DNA of 64,000 bases, from contig JBAXHT010000001.1 in NCBI GenBank assembly GCA_037138755.1, forward strand, positions 1,955,805 to 2,019,804. Direction: 5' to 3'. This DNA comes from Armatimonadota bacterium. Lineage in GTDB: Bacteria > Armatimonadota > Fimbriimonadia > Fimbriimonadales > Fimbriimonadaceae. The translations under genes were made by a program, and so were the position numbers. The notes under the pieces are model-generated. The model made no database searches. It saw nothing but the letters and a program-made list of their open reading frames with translations, and had not been told where the DNA came from. Each line of letters begins with the position of its first letter. Position 1 is the stretch's first letter. Of this stretch, positions 1-7,764 are shown in pieces.

Positions 1-1
1 G

Positions 2-481
2 TTTCGGCTCACCCGAAATCCAGATATTGCGGCTGATGTTGTTGCAGATGCGTTTGTCCGGATCAACAACGCCCTCAAAAACTTTAAAGGAAACGCCGCG
101 TTTACAACTTGGCTGTACCGAATCATCACCAATTGCTATCTGGATCAACGCAAGCGCGAGAAAGGGAAGGGCAATCTCAGCCTCGACTCGGGCTTCCAGC
201 AGGATGACGAAGATGTCACACGAGAAATCGAGGATCCGGGCCGAACTCCGGACGAGTTGGTCGAGCGGAATCAGCGGGAAGCCCTGCTCCACAAAGCCCT
301 CGCACAACTGCCAGAGTTCCAGAAGTCAATGATCGTGATGTATCATGCCGAACAGCTCTCGTACGAAGAGATCGCAGAGTCACTTGACCTTCCGATTGGC
401 ACCGTCAAGAGTCGATTGAACCGAGCGAGAATCAGCTTGAGAGAAATTCTCGCCCAGGACGAGGAACTATTTAAGGTCTGA
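2..481 (+). CDS. RNA polymerase ECF-type sigma-70 factor, 5' truncated by the window edge
   Basis: About 159 C-terminal residues are visible; the reading frame is open from base 2 and no start is in the window. Region 2 is recognisable at the left (DVVADAFVRI, then TWLYRIITNCYLDQRKR), and region 4 with its helix-turn-helix at roughly residues 100-150 (LSYEEIAESLDLPIGTVKSR). This is the normal arrangement of extracytoplasmic-function sigma factors, which direct RNA polymerase to stress or envelope promoters. A gene for a membrane protein that looks like an anti-sigma factor follows 45 bases downstream, which supports an ECF assignment. The regulon cannot be inferred from the window. Confidence 0.93.
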   Translation, partial: FRLTRNPDIAADVVADAFVRINNALKNFKGNAAFTTWLYRIITNCYLDQRKREKGKGNLSLDSGFQQDDEDVTREIEDPGRTPDELVERNQREALLHKALAQLPEFQKSMIVMYHAEQLSYEEIAESLDLPIGTVKSRLNRARISLREILAQDEELFKV

Positions 482-526
482 GCGAGTCAGAAGACTCATC
501 AACCCTTAACAGGAGATGGATTTCCA

Positions 527-1396
527 ATGAGCCGCGAACGATTACAAGAACACTTTTCCGCCCTTTACGAAGGTTCGCTAGACGCTGGACTTACCCAGCA
601 GATTCAGAAACGCTTTGACACCGACCCTGACCTCAAGCAGGACTATGAAGCATTTTCCTTGATGATGGAGACCTTGGCGACAATGCCAGAGGAAACAGTT
701 GAAGTTCCATCCTTCCTTTCATCAAGAATCGCGGATCGGATGGACGCAGCGGTCAGCGCAAAGCCAGCGTTGTCTCTTCTAAATTGGTCGAAGTCGTTAG
801 GCTTTGGTGCAATTGCGACTGTCGCGATTGTCGGTTCGGTGATGGCGATCAAGAACCGAAGCGAGGGTCCGGTGACTGCGGACATGACCGGAATAAGTTC
901 TGCTGCTGTCAAGGCTCCGAAGGTTCTTGATACTATCGAAATCAAGATGCAAGCAGCAGACGCAGTTCTAAGCTACAACTCGAGTGGGCCGAAGACTCTT
1001 ACCGCGACGTTTTACGGCACGGGTCAAGAGTTGAAGAAGGCAGACCTGAACGGTGACTCCACCAGATATCCGTTAATCAACAGTGAGCCGTTGTCAGCCA
1101 TCTTCCAAATCGAAGTCACTGGCGACAAAGGCGACTTCTTCGTTGTAGTTCCTGGTTCGTCGACGGTCTTTGATCTACAAGGCGAAGGCAAGGTTGCAGA
1201 CTTCCTCAAGGGCGTCTCGTCAAAATTCCACAAAGTGATCTCATTGAGAATGCCAAGCGCAAAGCTGGAAGTAACAACGAAGTGGGACGTGAAGGGTGAT
1301 GACGCGGGTGCCATGCTCTCAACCGTGTTGCCGAGCAAAGATTATTCGATTTCGACGGCTCCGGACGGAATCATTTCCATCGAAGCTCACAACTAA
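527..1396 (+). CDS. Probable membrane-anchored anti-sigma factor
   Basis: 289 residues. The N-terminal 55 residues have the spacing and character of a zinc-finger anti-sigma domain (LQEHFSALYEGSLDAGL), but the HxxxCxxC zinc ligands are absent: there is no cysteine in this part. One membrane segment lies at about residues 90-107, followed by a periplasmic domain of about 180 residues that I do not recognise. Position directly after an ECF sigma gene, in the same direction and with an AGGAGATGG ribosome site, is the main ground for calling it the cognate anti-sigma factor. The assignment is inference from topology and context; the outer domain could sense an envelope signal. Confidence 0.72.
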   Translation: MSRERLQEHFSALYEGSLDAGLTQQIQKRFDTDPDLKQDYEAFSLMMETLATMPEETVEVPSFLSSRIADRMDAAVSAKPALSLLNWSKSLGFGAIATVAIVGSVMAIKNRSEGPVTADMTGISSAAVKAPKVLDTIEIKMQAADAVLSYNSSGPKTLTATFYGTGQELKKADLNGDSTRYPLINSEPLSAIFQIEVTGDKGDFFVVVPGSSTVFDLQGEGKVADFLKGVSSKFHKVISLRMPSAKLEVTTKWDVKGDDAGAMLSTVLPSKDYSISTAPDGIISIEAHN

Positions 1397-2424
1397 GGTC
1401 GCAGCCGAATGGTTCCGCTTGTCGGAACCATTCCAATTTGTCCCTGCTTTCGGAGCTTAACTGTCGCCCCACTCCATCGACCAGGCAAATCGGGCAGCCA
1501 AATGAGCTTTCCTTGAAGTTCCTTGTGAACCGGAATATCGGTGCTCACAACATCAGCCAGACACTCCTTGAGCGTTTTCGGGAGCGTGCCCGGCTTGTCC
1601 CCGTTGATCTTCATTAGCCGGCTGACAATCTTTGGCTCGAAGCAGAATTGAACCCAAAGGAGATATCCGATGTATTGGTTCATGGCAGATTCGCCTTTGC
1701 CTTTGAACATATCGGCATTGGGAAAAGTTTGGGCGGCTTTGAACATTAGCGGGCGCGCTTTCTCCCGCACCCACGCTTGGCACTCGGCTTGGCTCACGCC
1801 CATCATCTGTTCCGGATCATAGTCCTTTCTAACGCACAATTCGGACAGAAAGAGCTTTTCGCCAAGAAATCCGTTCGCCCAGTACTCGGGATAGTCGTAT
1901 CCGCCGACCGCTGGGAGCGTGGCATGTCCGTACTCATGCGCCACTTCTCGTAGCTGTTCCATCTTCTCCTTGAACGTAGGAAGATCATAAATGTAGATCG
2001 TGTTAACCTTACTTGAGCCGCCTCCCGGAGCTTGGGGGTCTTCATCGAAGAGGTGTTCGCCTCCGGCTTGTCCTGCCCAGCAAAGGTAGACATCGACGCA
2101 GCTCTTGGCGTAGTCGGGCTTATGGTCGATCTTCAGTTCATCGTAGTTGAAAGCCCAGAGCCGGAGCAGAGTTCGGGTGACCAATGGTGACAGCTCGGCG
2201 TGAACCTTGCGGTCTTGGGCAAAAACCCTAAAGCGAAGTTGTGGTTCAGGGGTGCTACTCCATGCATGGGCGAACCCCTCGGTCATCCATTCAAACTCGA
2301 AAGGTATGTTCTTGTCGGTGAACTTAAGTGGTGACTTTTTGACCGGATTCAGCGCCATCTCAAAAGGCCGCACCTCGGTCTTCGGGGTGTCCATCAGGGA
2401 CAGGGCTAGGGCGGCGGCGATCAT
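1393..2424 (-). CDS. Putative secreted HExxH metallopeptidase-like protein
   Basis: 343 residues, starting with a short hydrophobic segment (residues 1-11) that may be a signal peptide. The clearest motif is HEYGH at residues 163-167, with candidate third-ligand glutamates at 180 and 189 (YPEYWANGFLGE), as in gluzincin-type zinc peptidases. I recognise no named family, and a glycine/serine-rich loop precedes the motif. The start codon overlaps the coaX stop by four bases (ATGA), so the two are probably translated together as the last genes of the grpE-glmM-coaX chain. The 3' end meets that of the anti-sigma gene tail to tail with a 4-base overlap. Peptidase activity is inference from the motif alone. 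Confidence 0.7.
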   Translation of the reverse strand: MIAAALALSLMDTPKTEVRPFEMALNPVKKSPLKFTDKNIPFEFEWMTEGFAHAWSSTPEPQLRFRVFAQDRKVHAELSPLVTRTLLRLWAFNYDELKIDHKPDYAKSCVDVYLCWAGQAGGEHLFDEDPQAPGGGSSKVNTIYIYDLPTFKEKMEQLREVAHEYGHATLPAVGGYDYPEYWANGFLGEKLFLSELCVRKDYDPEQMMGVSQAECQAWVREKARPLMFKAAQTFPNADMFKGKGESAMNQYIGYLLWVQFCFEPKIVSRLMKINGDKPGTLPKTLKECLADVVSTDIPVHKELQGKLIWLPDLPGRWSGATVKLRKQGQIGMVPTSGTIRLRP

Positions 2425-3179
2425 GTCTTTTCGGCGAAAAGGCGCAGACCCTCGAGGGTCAGCATAGGGTTATACGCATCGATCCCGTCGCAAAGTTCAG
2501 TGAAAATCTCTCCCAAACCGCCGGTGGCGATAACCAACGGTTTTCCCTGAAGCTCGGACGAAATTCGGCCGATGAGTTCGTTTATCGCACCGGCATACCC
2601 AAACATAACGCCGCTTGCGATGCTGTGGCTGGTCGTCTTCCCGATCGCCTTTTCGGGAGCTTTGAGGTCAATGGCAGGTAACTTCGCGGTGTTCTTCACA
2701 AGCGCGCTGAGGCTGGTCAGAGGGCCAGCGAGAATCGCACCGCCAACGTAGACGTTTTTGCTGTCAATAACATCAAAGGTTGTTGCAGTTCCAAAATCCA
2801 CCACGATCATCGGCCCGTTTTGAATGGCAAGCGCTCCAAGTGCGTTAGCAATCCGGTCGGCTCCCACGCTGGATTTTGGCTCATAATCAACCGCCACACC
2901 GTGGTTCGCGCTCCCCGTGAGGAACTGCAGTTCCTTGCCGAAGTATTTCTGGCAGAGCAGCTTCAGCGTTCGGTCAATCCCTGGAACGACGCTAGCACAC
3001 ACCACCTTATCGGTCTCAAACTCGTAGTCCGCAACTTCAAACATCGACTTAAGCCAAGCAGCAAGTTCGTCCTCGGTGGACTCAATGTCGGTTCGGTGTC
3101 GCCAAGTATCCACCCAGCGGTTGCCGTCGTGCAGTCCGAAGACTGTATGGCTGTTACCGACATCAATCGCCAAGAGCAT
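2421..3179 (-). CDS. coaX: Type III pantothenate kinase
   Basis: 252 residues, normal for the family. It phosphorylates pantothenate, the first step of coenzyme A synthesis, in the cytoplasm. The ASKHA-fold motifs are present: the phosphate-binding loop DVGNSHT at residues 6-12, GADR at 106-109, DFGTATT at 128-134, and a C-terminal glycine-rich ATGGLG. Type III enzymes are not inhibited by CoA and need a monovalent cation. The start lies inside the end of glmM (17-base overlap), and the stop overlaps the next gene by four bases, so it sits in a translationally coupled chain. I am confident of the family. Confidence 0.95.
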   Translation of the reverse strand: MLLAIDVGNSHTVFGLHDGNRWVDTWRHRTDIESTEDELAAWLKSMFEVADYEFETDKVVCASVVPGIDRTLKLLCQKYFGKELQFLTGSANHGVAVDYEPKSSVGADRIANALGALAIQNGPMIVVDFGTATTFDVIDSKNVYVGGAILAGPLTSLSALVKNTAKLPAIDLKAPEKAIGKTTSHSIASGVMFGYAGAINELIGRISSELQGKPLVIATGGLGEIFTELCDGIDAYNPMLTLEGLRLFAEKT

Positions 3180-4542
3180 GAGTCAAATCTACCCGGCTGT
3201 ATATCTTGCCGCCTGCTTCTTTGGTGATCGCACCAACAACACTCGCCGCAACCAGGTCGCGAAGGTCGTAACTATCGGCCTCCACCATAACCCGCACAAT
3301 TGGCTGAGTTCCGCTCGCTCGAACGTTGATGCGACCGTGACCAGCAAGATCCTTACTGGCGTTCTCAAGGGCAGTCATCACTAGCTCCCCATCGTTCCAG
3401 GTAGAACGATCCGCGACTTCCATGTTGACCAGGAGCTGGGGCCAAGGCTCGTAGGCATCGTAATAGCTTGTCGCATCCCGGCCTGATTCCTTAAAGACCT
3501 TTAGAAGCTCCAGACAGGTGATGAGGCCGTCCCCAGTTGGGCCGTGGTTTGGGAAGATGATGTGGCCGCTTTGCTCGCCACCGATCAGCGCGCCAGTTTC
3601 GGCGATCTTTTGAGCGACGTACTTATCCCCAACTGGGGTTCTCTCGACGTGGATGCCATTGAGGGCCATGTAGTGCTCGAATCCGCCGTTAGACATCACG
3701 GTTCCGATGACCGTGGCTGGTTGCAACCTGCCTTGGGCTTGTGCGTGCTCGGCCCAGATTCCAATCGTTCGGTCGCCATTGATGAGGCGGCCCTGGCCAT
3801 CCGAAAACACAGCGCGATCTGCATCGCCGTCAAAGGCGACGCCGACTATGCTGCCGCTCTTCTTGGTGAGTTCTTGGACGACTTCTGGCTTCGTGGCTCC
3901 GCCGAATTCGTTGATGTTCACCCCGTCTGGAGCATCGCCACAGACGACGATCTCAGCTCCTAGGCGTCGAAGCACTTCTGGCCCTAGGGCGTATGCGGCC
4001 CCGTGCGAACCATCGACAGCGACTTTCATTCCGTCAAGCCCTCCTGGAATCAGGCCGACTAGCATGTCAGCATAGGCACCCAACAACTCCGGAGCCTGGG
4101 AGAACGCACCAACTCCACCAGCAACTGGGCGCTCGAAGGTCTCCTCCATCAGCTGCTCAATCCGCAATTCAACATCGTCCCGGAGTTTGCAGCCGTCGTG
4201 CCCAACGAGTTTGATCCCGTTGTCAGGGAAGGGATTGTGGGACGCCGAAATGATAATCCCCATTCCAAAATCGCCAGTCCGAGCCGCGAACGAAACGGCA
4301 GGAGTTGGTGCTACACCCACGGCGACCACATCGACTCCTGCAGCATTGAATCCTGCGGCCAGGGCCATTCCGAGCATGGGACCTGACTTGCGCGTGTCCC
4401 TGCCAATCACGACTCTACGGGTTTCGCCGGTTTCGATGAGATAGCGGCCTGCCGCCATTCCCAGGTTCAGTGCGATCTCGGCTGTCAGCTTCTGGTTGGC
4501 AACTCCGCGAATTCCGTCGGTGCCGAAGAATTTACGGCTCAT
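3163..4542 (-). CDS. glmM: Phosphoglucosamine mutase
   Basis: 459 residues, full length. It converts glucosamine-6-phosphate to glucosamine-1-phosphate on the way to UDP-GlcNAc for peptidoglycan and surface polysaccharide. The catalytic phosphoserine loop ISASHNPFPDNGIK places Ser101 as the phosphorylated residue. The metal loop DGDADR and the C-terminal phosphate-binding RASGTQP are intact, and the opening FGTDGIRG is typical. It overlaps grpE by four bases upstream and coaX by 17 bases downstream. GlmS, the enzyme before it in the pathway, is encoded at about 31.5 kb on the other strand, beside the polysaccharide locus. Confidence 0.97.
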   Translation of the reverse strand: MSRKFFGTDGIRGVANQKLTAEIALNLGMAAGRYLIETGETRRVVIGRDTRKSGPMLGMALAAGFNAAGVDVVAVGVAPTPAVSFAARTGDFGMGIIISASHNPFPDNGIKLVGHDGCKLRDDVELRIEQLMEETFERPVAGGVGAFSQAPELLGAYADMLVGLIPGGLDGMKVAVDGSHGAAYALGPEVLRRLGAEIVVCGDAPDGVNINEFGGATKPEVVQELTKKSGSIVGVAFDGDADRAVFSDGQGRLINGDRTIGIWAEHAQAQGRLQPATVIGTVMSNGGFEHYMALNGIHVERTPVGDKYVAQKIAETGALIGGEQSGHIIFPNHGPTGDGLITCLELLKVFKESGRDATSYYDAYEPWPQLLVNMEVADRSTWNDGELVMTALENASKDLAGHGRINVRASGTQPIVRVMVEADSYDLRDLVAASVVGAITKEAGGKIYSRVDLTHALGD

Positions 4543-5072
4543 GGCTTCACCGAAACGCGAACCGTTGCCGGACGGATGACCTTGTCACCCATCCGATAGC
4601 CGGTCGCAACTTCTTCAACAACGGTGTCTGCTTCGTACTCGTCCGTTGCAACCGTGCCGATTGCTTCATGAATGTTGGCATCGAACGGCTGGCCTACCGA
4701 GACCATCGCCTGAACTCCTTGCTGTTCGAGAATGAAGCGAAGTTGCTTGTCAATGGCTTTGACTCCAGTCAGGAGAGACTCCATCGATCCGCCATTTTCA
4801 GCGGCCCCGACGGCTCGTGAGAAGTTGTCGAGAGCGGGCAGAAGGGTCATGACCAGGGATTCTGTTGCGTACTGCCGCACCATCGCTTGCTCGGCCTGCT
4901 GGCGCTTCTTGTAATTCTGAAAGTCCGCCATTGTGCGAACAAGCTGATCCTGAATCTGGTCGCGCTCTTCGGTGAGCTTGGCGACGGCTTCTGAGATCGC
5001 GTTCAAATCGCCTTCAACTTGCTCGGCAGATTGTTCGTCGGTAAGTTTCTCTTGAACCTGTGGCTCGTCCAT
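4539..5072 (-). CDS. grpE: GrpE nucleotide exchange factor
   Basis: 177 residues. GrpE releases ADP from DnaK and works as a homodimer in the Hsp70 cycle. The acidic N-terminus, the long charged coiled coil (about residues 25-70, with DFQNYKKR), and the C-terminal beta domain with HEAIGTV and GYRMGDKVIRPATVRV are all family features. It is the first gene of a grpE-glmM-coaX-peptidase chain. Neither dnaK, dnaJ nor hrcA is adjacent, which is unusual, and I see no CIRCE operator in the 27 bases before the next gene. Confidence 0.93.
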   Translation of the reverse strand: MDEPQVQEKLTDEQSAEQVEGDLNAISEAVAKLTEERDQIQDQLVRTMADFQNYKKRQQAEQAMVRQYATESLVMTLLPALDNFSRAVGAAENGGSMESLLTGVKAIDKQLRFILEQQGVQAMVSVGQPFDANIHEAIGTVATDEYEADTVVEEVATGYRMGDKVIRPATVRVSVKP

Positions 5073-5099
5073 TTTGAGTTCAAGTTTACCTTGGGAGAG

Positions 5100-5618
5100 T
5101 TAATCTCTACGGTGCAAAAGCATAGTGAAGTCCCTTGGGGTTGCGTTATCGTCTCGCTGATCCCGGGCGAACTCGAGCGCGTCAAAGATCATTTTTTTGA
5201 AGATGGACAAGTCTTCCTCAGAAAGGCAGATCACCGTTCTCAAGATCTGTGCATTTTCAGAGTCATGCGCATGGGACTCGAAGTTTCGCATCACCCGGCG
5301 AAGCGTTGCAGAGATCGACTTTAAGACGAGGTGTTCGATGTCCGGCTGCCCTTCAGGAAATCGGTAGGACAATGCAGTCGCAGCAAAGACGTTCTCAGGT
5401 CGCTTAGTGGCAGCTCTTCGCTCGACGACTTCAACGAGTTCGACCTTTAAGAGTTCGTTCAGGTGGAAGTAAATGGTTTGGGCAGACATTCCCATGCTGG
5501 TGCTCAGCTCACGAGCCGAAACTCGTCCCTTGGACTTGAGAGTCTCGAACACGTCGGCTCGTACCGGCGAAGCCAGGCACTTGAGCTGTTCTTCCGAAAG
5601 CACGACTTCACTTTTCAT
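5100..5618 (-). CDS. Winged helix-turn-helix transcriptional regulator (ArsR-like fold)
   Basis: 172 residues. Residues 8-75 form an ArsR/MarR-like winged helix: LASPVRADVFETLKSKG, then the recognition region SARELSTSMGMSAQTIYFHL, and a basic wing. The C-terminal 90 residues are helical and of unknown role, perhaps dimerisation or ligand binding. No metal-binding cysteine motif such as CxC is seen, so the ligand is unknown. It is divergent from the serine hydrolase gene across 77 AT-rich bases holding an inverted repeat, so autoregulation and control of that hydrolase are plausible. It lies 27 bases upstream of grpE on the same strand and could be co-transcribed with it. Confidence 0.85.
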   Translation of the reverse strand: MKSEVVLSEEQLKCLASPVRADVFETLKSKGRVSARELSTSMGMSAQTIYFHLNELLKVELVEVVERRAATKRPENVFAATALSYRFPEGQPDIEHLVLKSISATLRRVMRNFESHAHDSENAQILRTVICLSEEDLSIFKKMIFDALEFARDQRDDNATPRDFTMLLHRRD

Positions 5619-5622
5619 ATTT

Positions 5623-5654
5623 ATTCAAATTATATCAACTTTTTGAATTATAAT
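5623..5654. promoter_or_regulatory. Divergent promoter/operator between the wHTH regulator and the serine hydrolase
   Basis: ATTCAAA (5623-5629) and TTTGAAT (5642-5648) form a perfect 7-base inverted repeat with a 12-base spacer, suited to a dimeric winged-helix protein. A consensus -10 box TATAAT lies on the plus strand at 5649-5654, and another on the minus strand at 5629-5634. The -35 boxes are weak. The layout suggests the regulator binds over both promoters; this is inference from sequence layout. Confidence 0.5.
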
Positions 5655-5695
5655 TACCTCAAGGTTTGTAGCCTCGTTTTGGGGCTAGGAAAGTT

Positions 5696-7141
5696 ATGCG
5701 AATCATCAAGTCCCTTCTTGGTCTATTTCTGGTCGTCGGAGTCGTCTCTGCCTGTCGTGCCCCGGTCGCGGAGGGATCGCTGCTCGAGGAAGTGATCCAA
5801 GTGATGAACTCGAAAGATCAAGCAACGATTGAAAAGTTCCTTCAGTCGAAAGCAGACTCCTCCGTTCCGCTCGTGGATCGGGTGAAGGGCATGATGATGA
5901 TCGCTGAGCGCGGGGCGCCGTTCACCTTAAAGCGGGTCGTTTCTGAGTCCGGGGGACAACTGAAGGCACTAGTCTCAGACGCGCGAGGCTTGGAGCACGG
6001 ATTCGTCTTAACCCTTTCACCAGGATCGACGGCGAAGATGGTGCGCCTCAACGTTGGCCCCCCGGAGATTCTTGAAGCGAAGCCTGTCAGGACTTACGCG
6101 GGGTGGAAGACATTGGCCGAGCTTTGCGAACTGGTTCGAGCTGACGCCAAGGCTCCTGCATTAGCCGTTGCCACTTCACGAGATGGAAAGATTGACATTG
6201 CGGTGGCTGGTACCCGGAGTCTAAACAATCGAGTCAAAGTGGGGCCTGATGAACCATGGAGCATTGGCTCAATAGGGAAGTCGCTCTGCACGACCGTGAT
6301 TGGCAAATTGATCGAATCTGGAAAACTCAAGTGGGAAACCAAACTCGGTGAAGTGTTGCCAGATGTTCCGATGCAGCCTGCATATCGAGAGGTCACCGTC
6401 GAACAACTGATGCAAAATCGTAGCGGAGTTCCATCTGATCTGCGCTTCGACAGGGAGACCGTGGACAGGATGATCGGGGGAGAGACAGAACCAACCAAGG
6501 TGAGGCTTCTGTACGCGAAGGATCTACTCAATCGGCAGCCAACGAGCACACCGGGCACGGCCTTTGAGTATTCGAATGGCGGTTTTGCGATCTTAGGGGT
6601 AATCGCTGAGAAGGTGACAGGCGTTGCCTACGAAAAACTAGTCAAGACGTACGTCTTCAATTCTCTCAAGTTGAAGAGTAGTTTTACAAACACGGATACC
6701 CTGCCAAAGAGCCGTCCGAGCGGGCACATGATGACACCTAACGGGTTAGAAGAGGCTAATTTCTTCGGAGTTCTCGACGTCATGACAGCTTCAGCCGGCG
6801 GAGGGATGTTCATGTCAGTCGGGGACTTAGCTCGTTACGGTCAGGCTCACTTGGATGGTTTGAAAGGGAAAGGCGGCCTGTTAAAGCCGGAGACGATCAA
6901 ACGTCTACACAAGGGGTTGCCCGATGGGACTGGCCGCGGCTACGCATGTGGTTGGGGGATTGAGACAGTTCCCGGCATCGGGTTGATGCATGGCCACAAC
7001 GGCTCGAACGGAACCATGGAAGCCCAACTATCTCTTTTCCCTGAGAAGGGAATGGTGGTTGTTTCGGTTATGAACGTTGGGAGCCCAATGCGTCCAGCTC
7101 CCCCGTTAAGCGCGGTGCTGGCGGTGGCCGCGAAAAACTAG
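5696..7141 (+). CDS. Serine hydrolase, class C beta-lactamase / penicillin-binding protein-like
   Basis: 481 residues. The N-terminus has a lipoprotein-type signal ending VVSAC (Cys20), so it is probably a lipoprotein. Residues 25-130 form an unrecognised N-terminal domain. The catalytic domain follows: SIGK at 192-195 supplies the nucleophilic serine and lysine, YSN at 292-294 the second triad, and HNG near residue 440 replaces KTG, as in class C and esterase-like members. Such proteins hydrolyse peptides, esters or beta-lactams; the substrate is not predictable. An AGGAAAG ribosome site precedes the ATG. It is divergent from the wHTH regulator and convergent with the thioredoxin gene. Confidence 0.9.
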   Translation: MRIIKSLLGLFLVVGVVSACRAPVAEGSLLEEVIQVMNSKDQATIEKFLQSKADSSVPLVDRVKGMMMIAERGAPFTLKRVVSESGGQLKALVSDARGLEHGFVLTLSPGSTAKMVRLNVGPPEILEAKPVRTYAGWKTLAELCELVRADAKAPALAVATSRDGKIDIAVAGTRSLNNRVKVGPDEPWSIGSIGKSLCTTVIGKLIESGKLKWETKLGEVLPDVPMQPAYREVTVEQLMQNRSGVPSDLRFDRETVDRMIGGETEPTKVRLLYAKDLLNRQPTSTPGTAFEYSNGGFAILGVIAEKVTGVAYEKLVKTYVFNSLKLKSSFTNTDTLPKSRPSGHMMTPNGLEEANFFGVLDVMTASAGGGMFMSVGDLARYGQAHLDGLKGKGGLLKPETIKRLHKGLPDGTGRGYACGWGIETVPGIGLMHGHNGSNGTMEAQLSLFPEKGMVVVSVMNVGSPMRPAPPLSAVLAVAAKN

Positions 7142-7155
7142 GGATTCAAAAACAA

Positions 7156-7183
7156 CCCCCGATGAGCTTTGCTACATCGGGGG
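7156..7183 (-). terminator. Rho-independent terminator for the TlpA-like gene
   Basis: Perfect 9-base stem CCCCCGATG / CATCGGGGG, extended inward by AGC/GCT with one bulged A. Read on the minus strand it is followed by TTGTTTTT, so it best serves the minus-strand thioredoxin gene. On the plus strand the tail is poor in T, though the hairpin may also slow transcription from the serine hydrolase. Confidence 0.8.
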
Positions 7184-7201
7184 AAGGGTTTACTCCAAAG
7201 C

Positions 7202-7711
7202 TCAGAGAAGCTTCTTGACAGTGGCCTCGAAATCGGCGTCTGCGCCCGGACCGTAGCCGGTCTTCACTGCGGCGACCTTTCCGGTCTTGTCAACGAAGAT
7301 GAACAAAGGAATTCCCTCTACACCAAGCTTTCCGGCAAGTGCGTCGTTACCCTTCGTGAAGGTGTAACTGTACTTGTGCTTCTTCGGATAGGCAAGTGCC
7401 TCTTTCATCGACTTCGGGTCTTCGCCCATGTTTGCGCCAATGACCTTCAGCCCCTTTGCCCCGTAAGTTGCGTGGAGCTTTTGCATCAAAGGTGAAGCTG
7501 CCTTGCAGGGTCCGCACCAAGTTGCCCAGAAGTCCAAGATGTAGGGCTTGCCTTTGAGGGACGCGCTGGTAACCTTTTGTCCCCCGAACGTTGTCATTGT
7601 AAATGCCGGCATCGTCTTGCCCTGCAGAGTCTCGGGCCCACCCTTGGCGAAAACCATGGAGGAGACAACAACGGCAGCAAGAACGAACCAACGAGTTTGT
7701 TTCATGTTCAT
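7202..7711 (-). CDS. TlpA/ResA-like thioredoxin-fold protein, exported
   Basis: 169 residues with a signal peptide at about 1-22 and a thioredoxin fold after it. The active site WCGPC has its redox cysteines at 66 and 69, within YILDFWATWCGPCK, and the cis-proline segment VEGIPLFIFV lies near residue 130. TlpA/ResA-type proteins reduce extracytoplasmic disulfides, often in cytochrome maturation. No cytochrome genes are near, so the partner is unknown. It has its own terminator and is divergent from the membrane protein at 7.8 kb. Confidence 0.9.
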   Translation of the reverse strand: MNMKQTRWFVLAAVVVSSMVFAKGGPETLQGKTMPAFTMTTFGGQKVTSASLKGKPYILDFWATWCGPCKAASPLMQKLHATYGAKGLKVIGANMGEDPKSMKEALAYPKKHKYSYTFTKGNDALAGKLGVEGIPLFIFVDKTGKVAAVKTGYGPGADADFEATVKKLL

Positions 7712-7764
7712 AAGTCTATTCTTTAATGACGCCGAGAGTTCCCGATTGCTTCATAATCGGTGGG

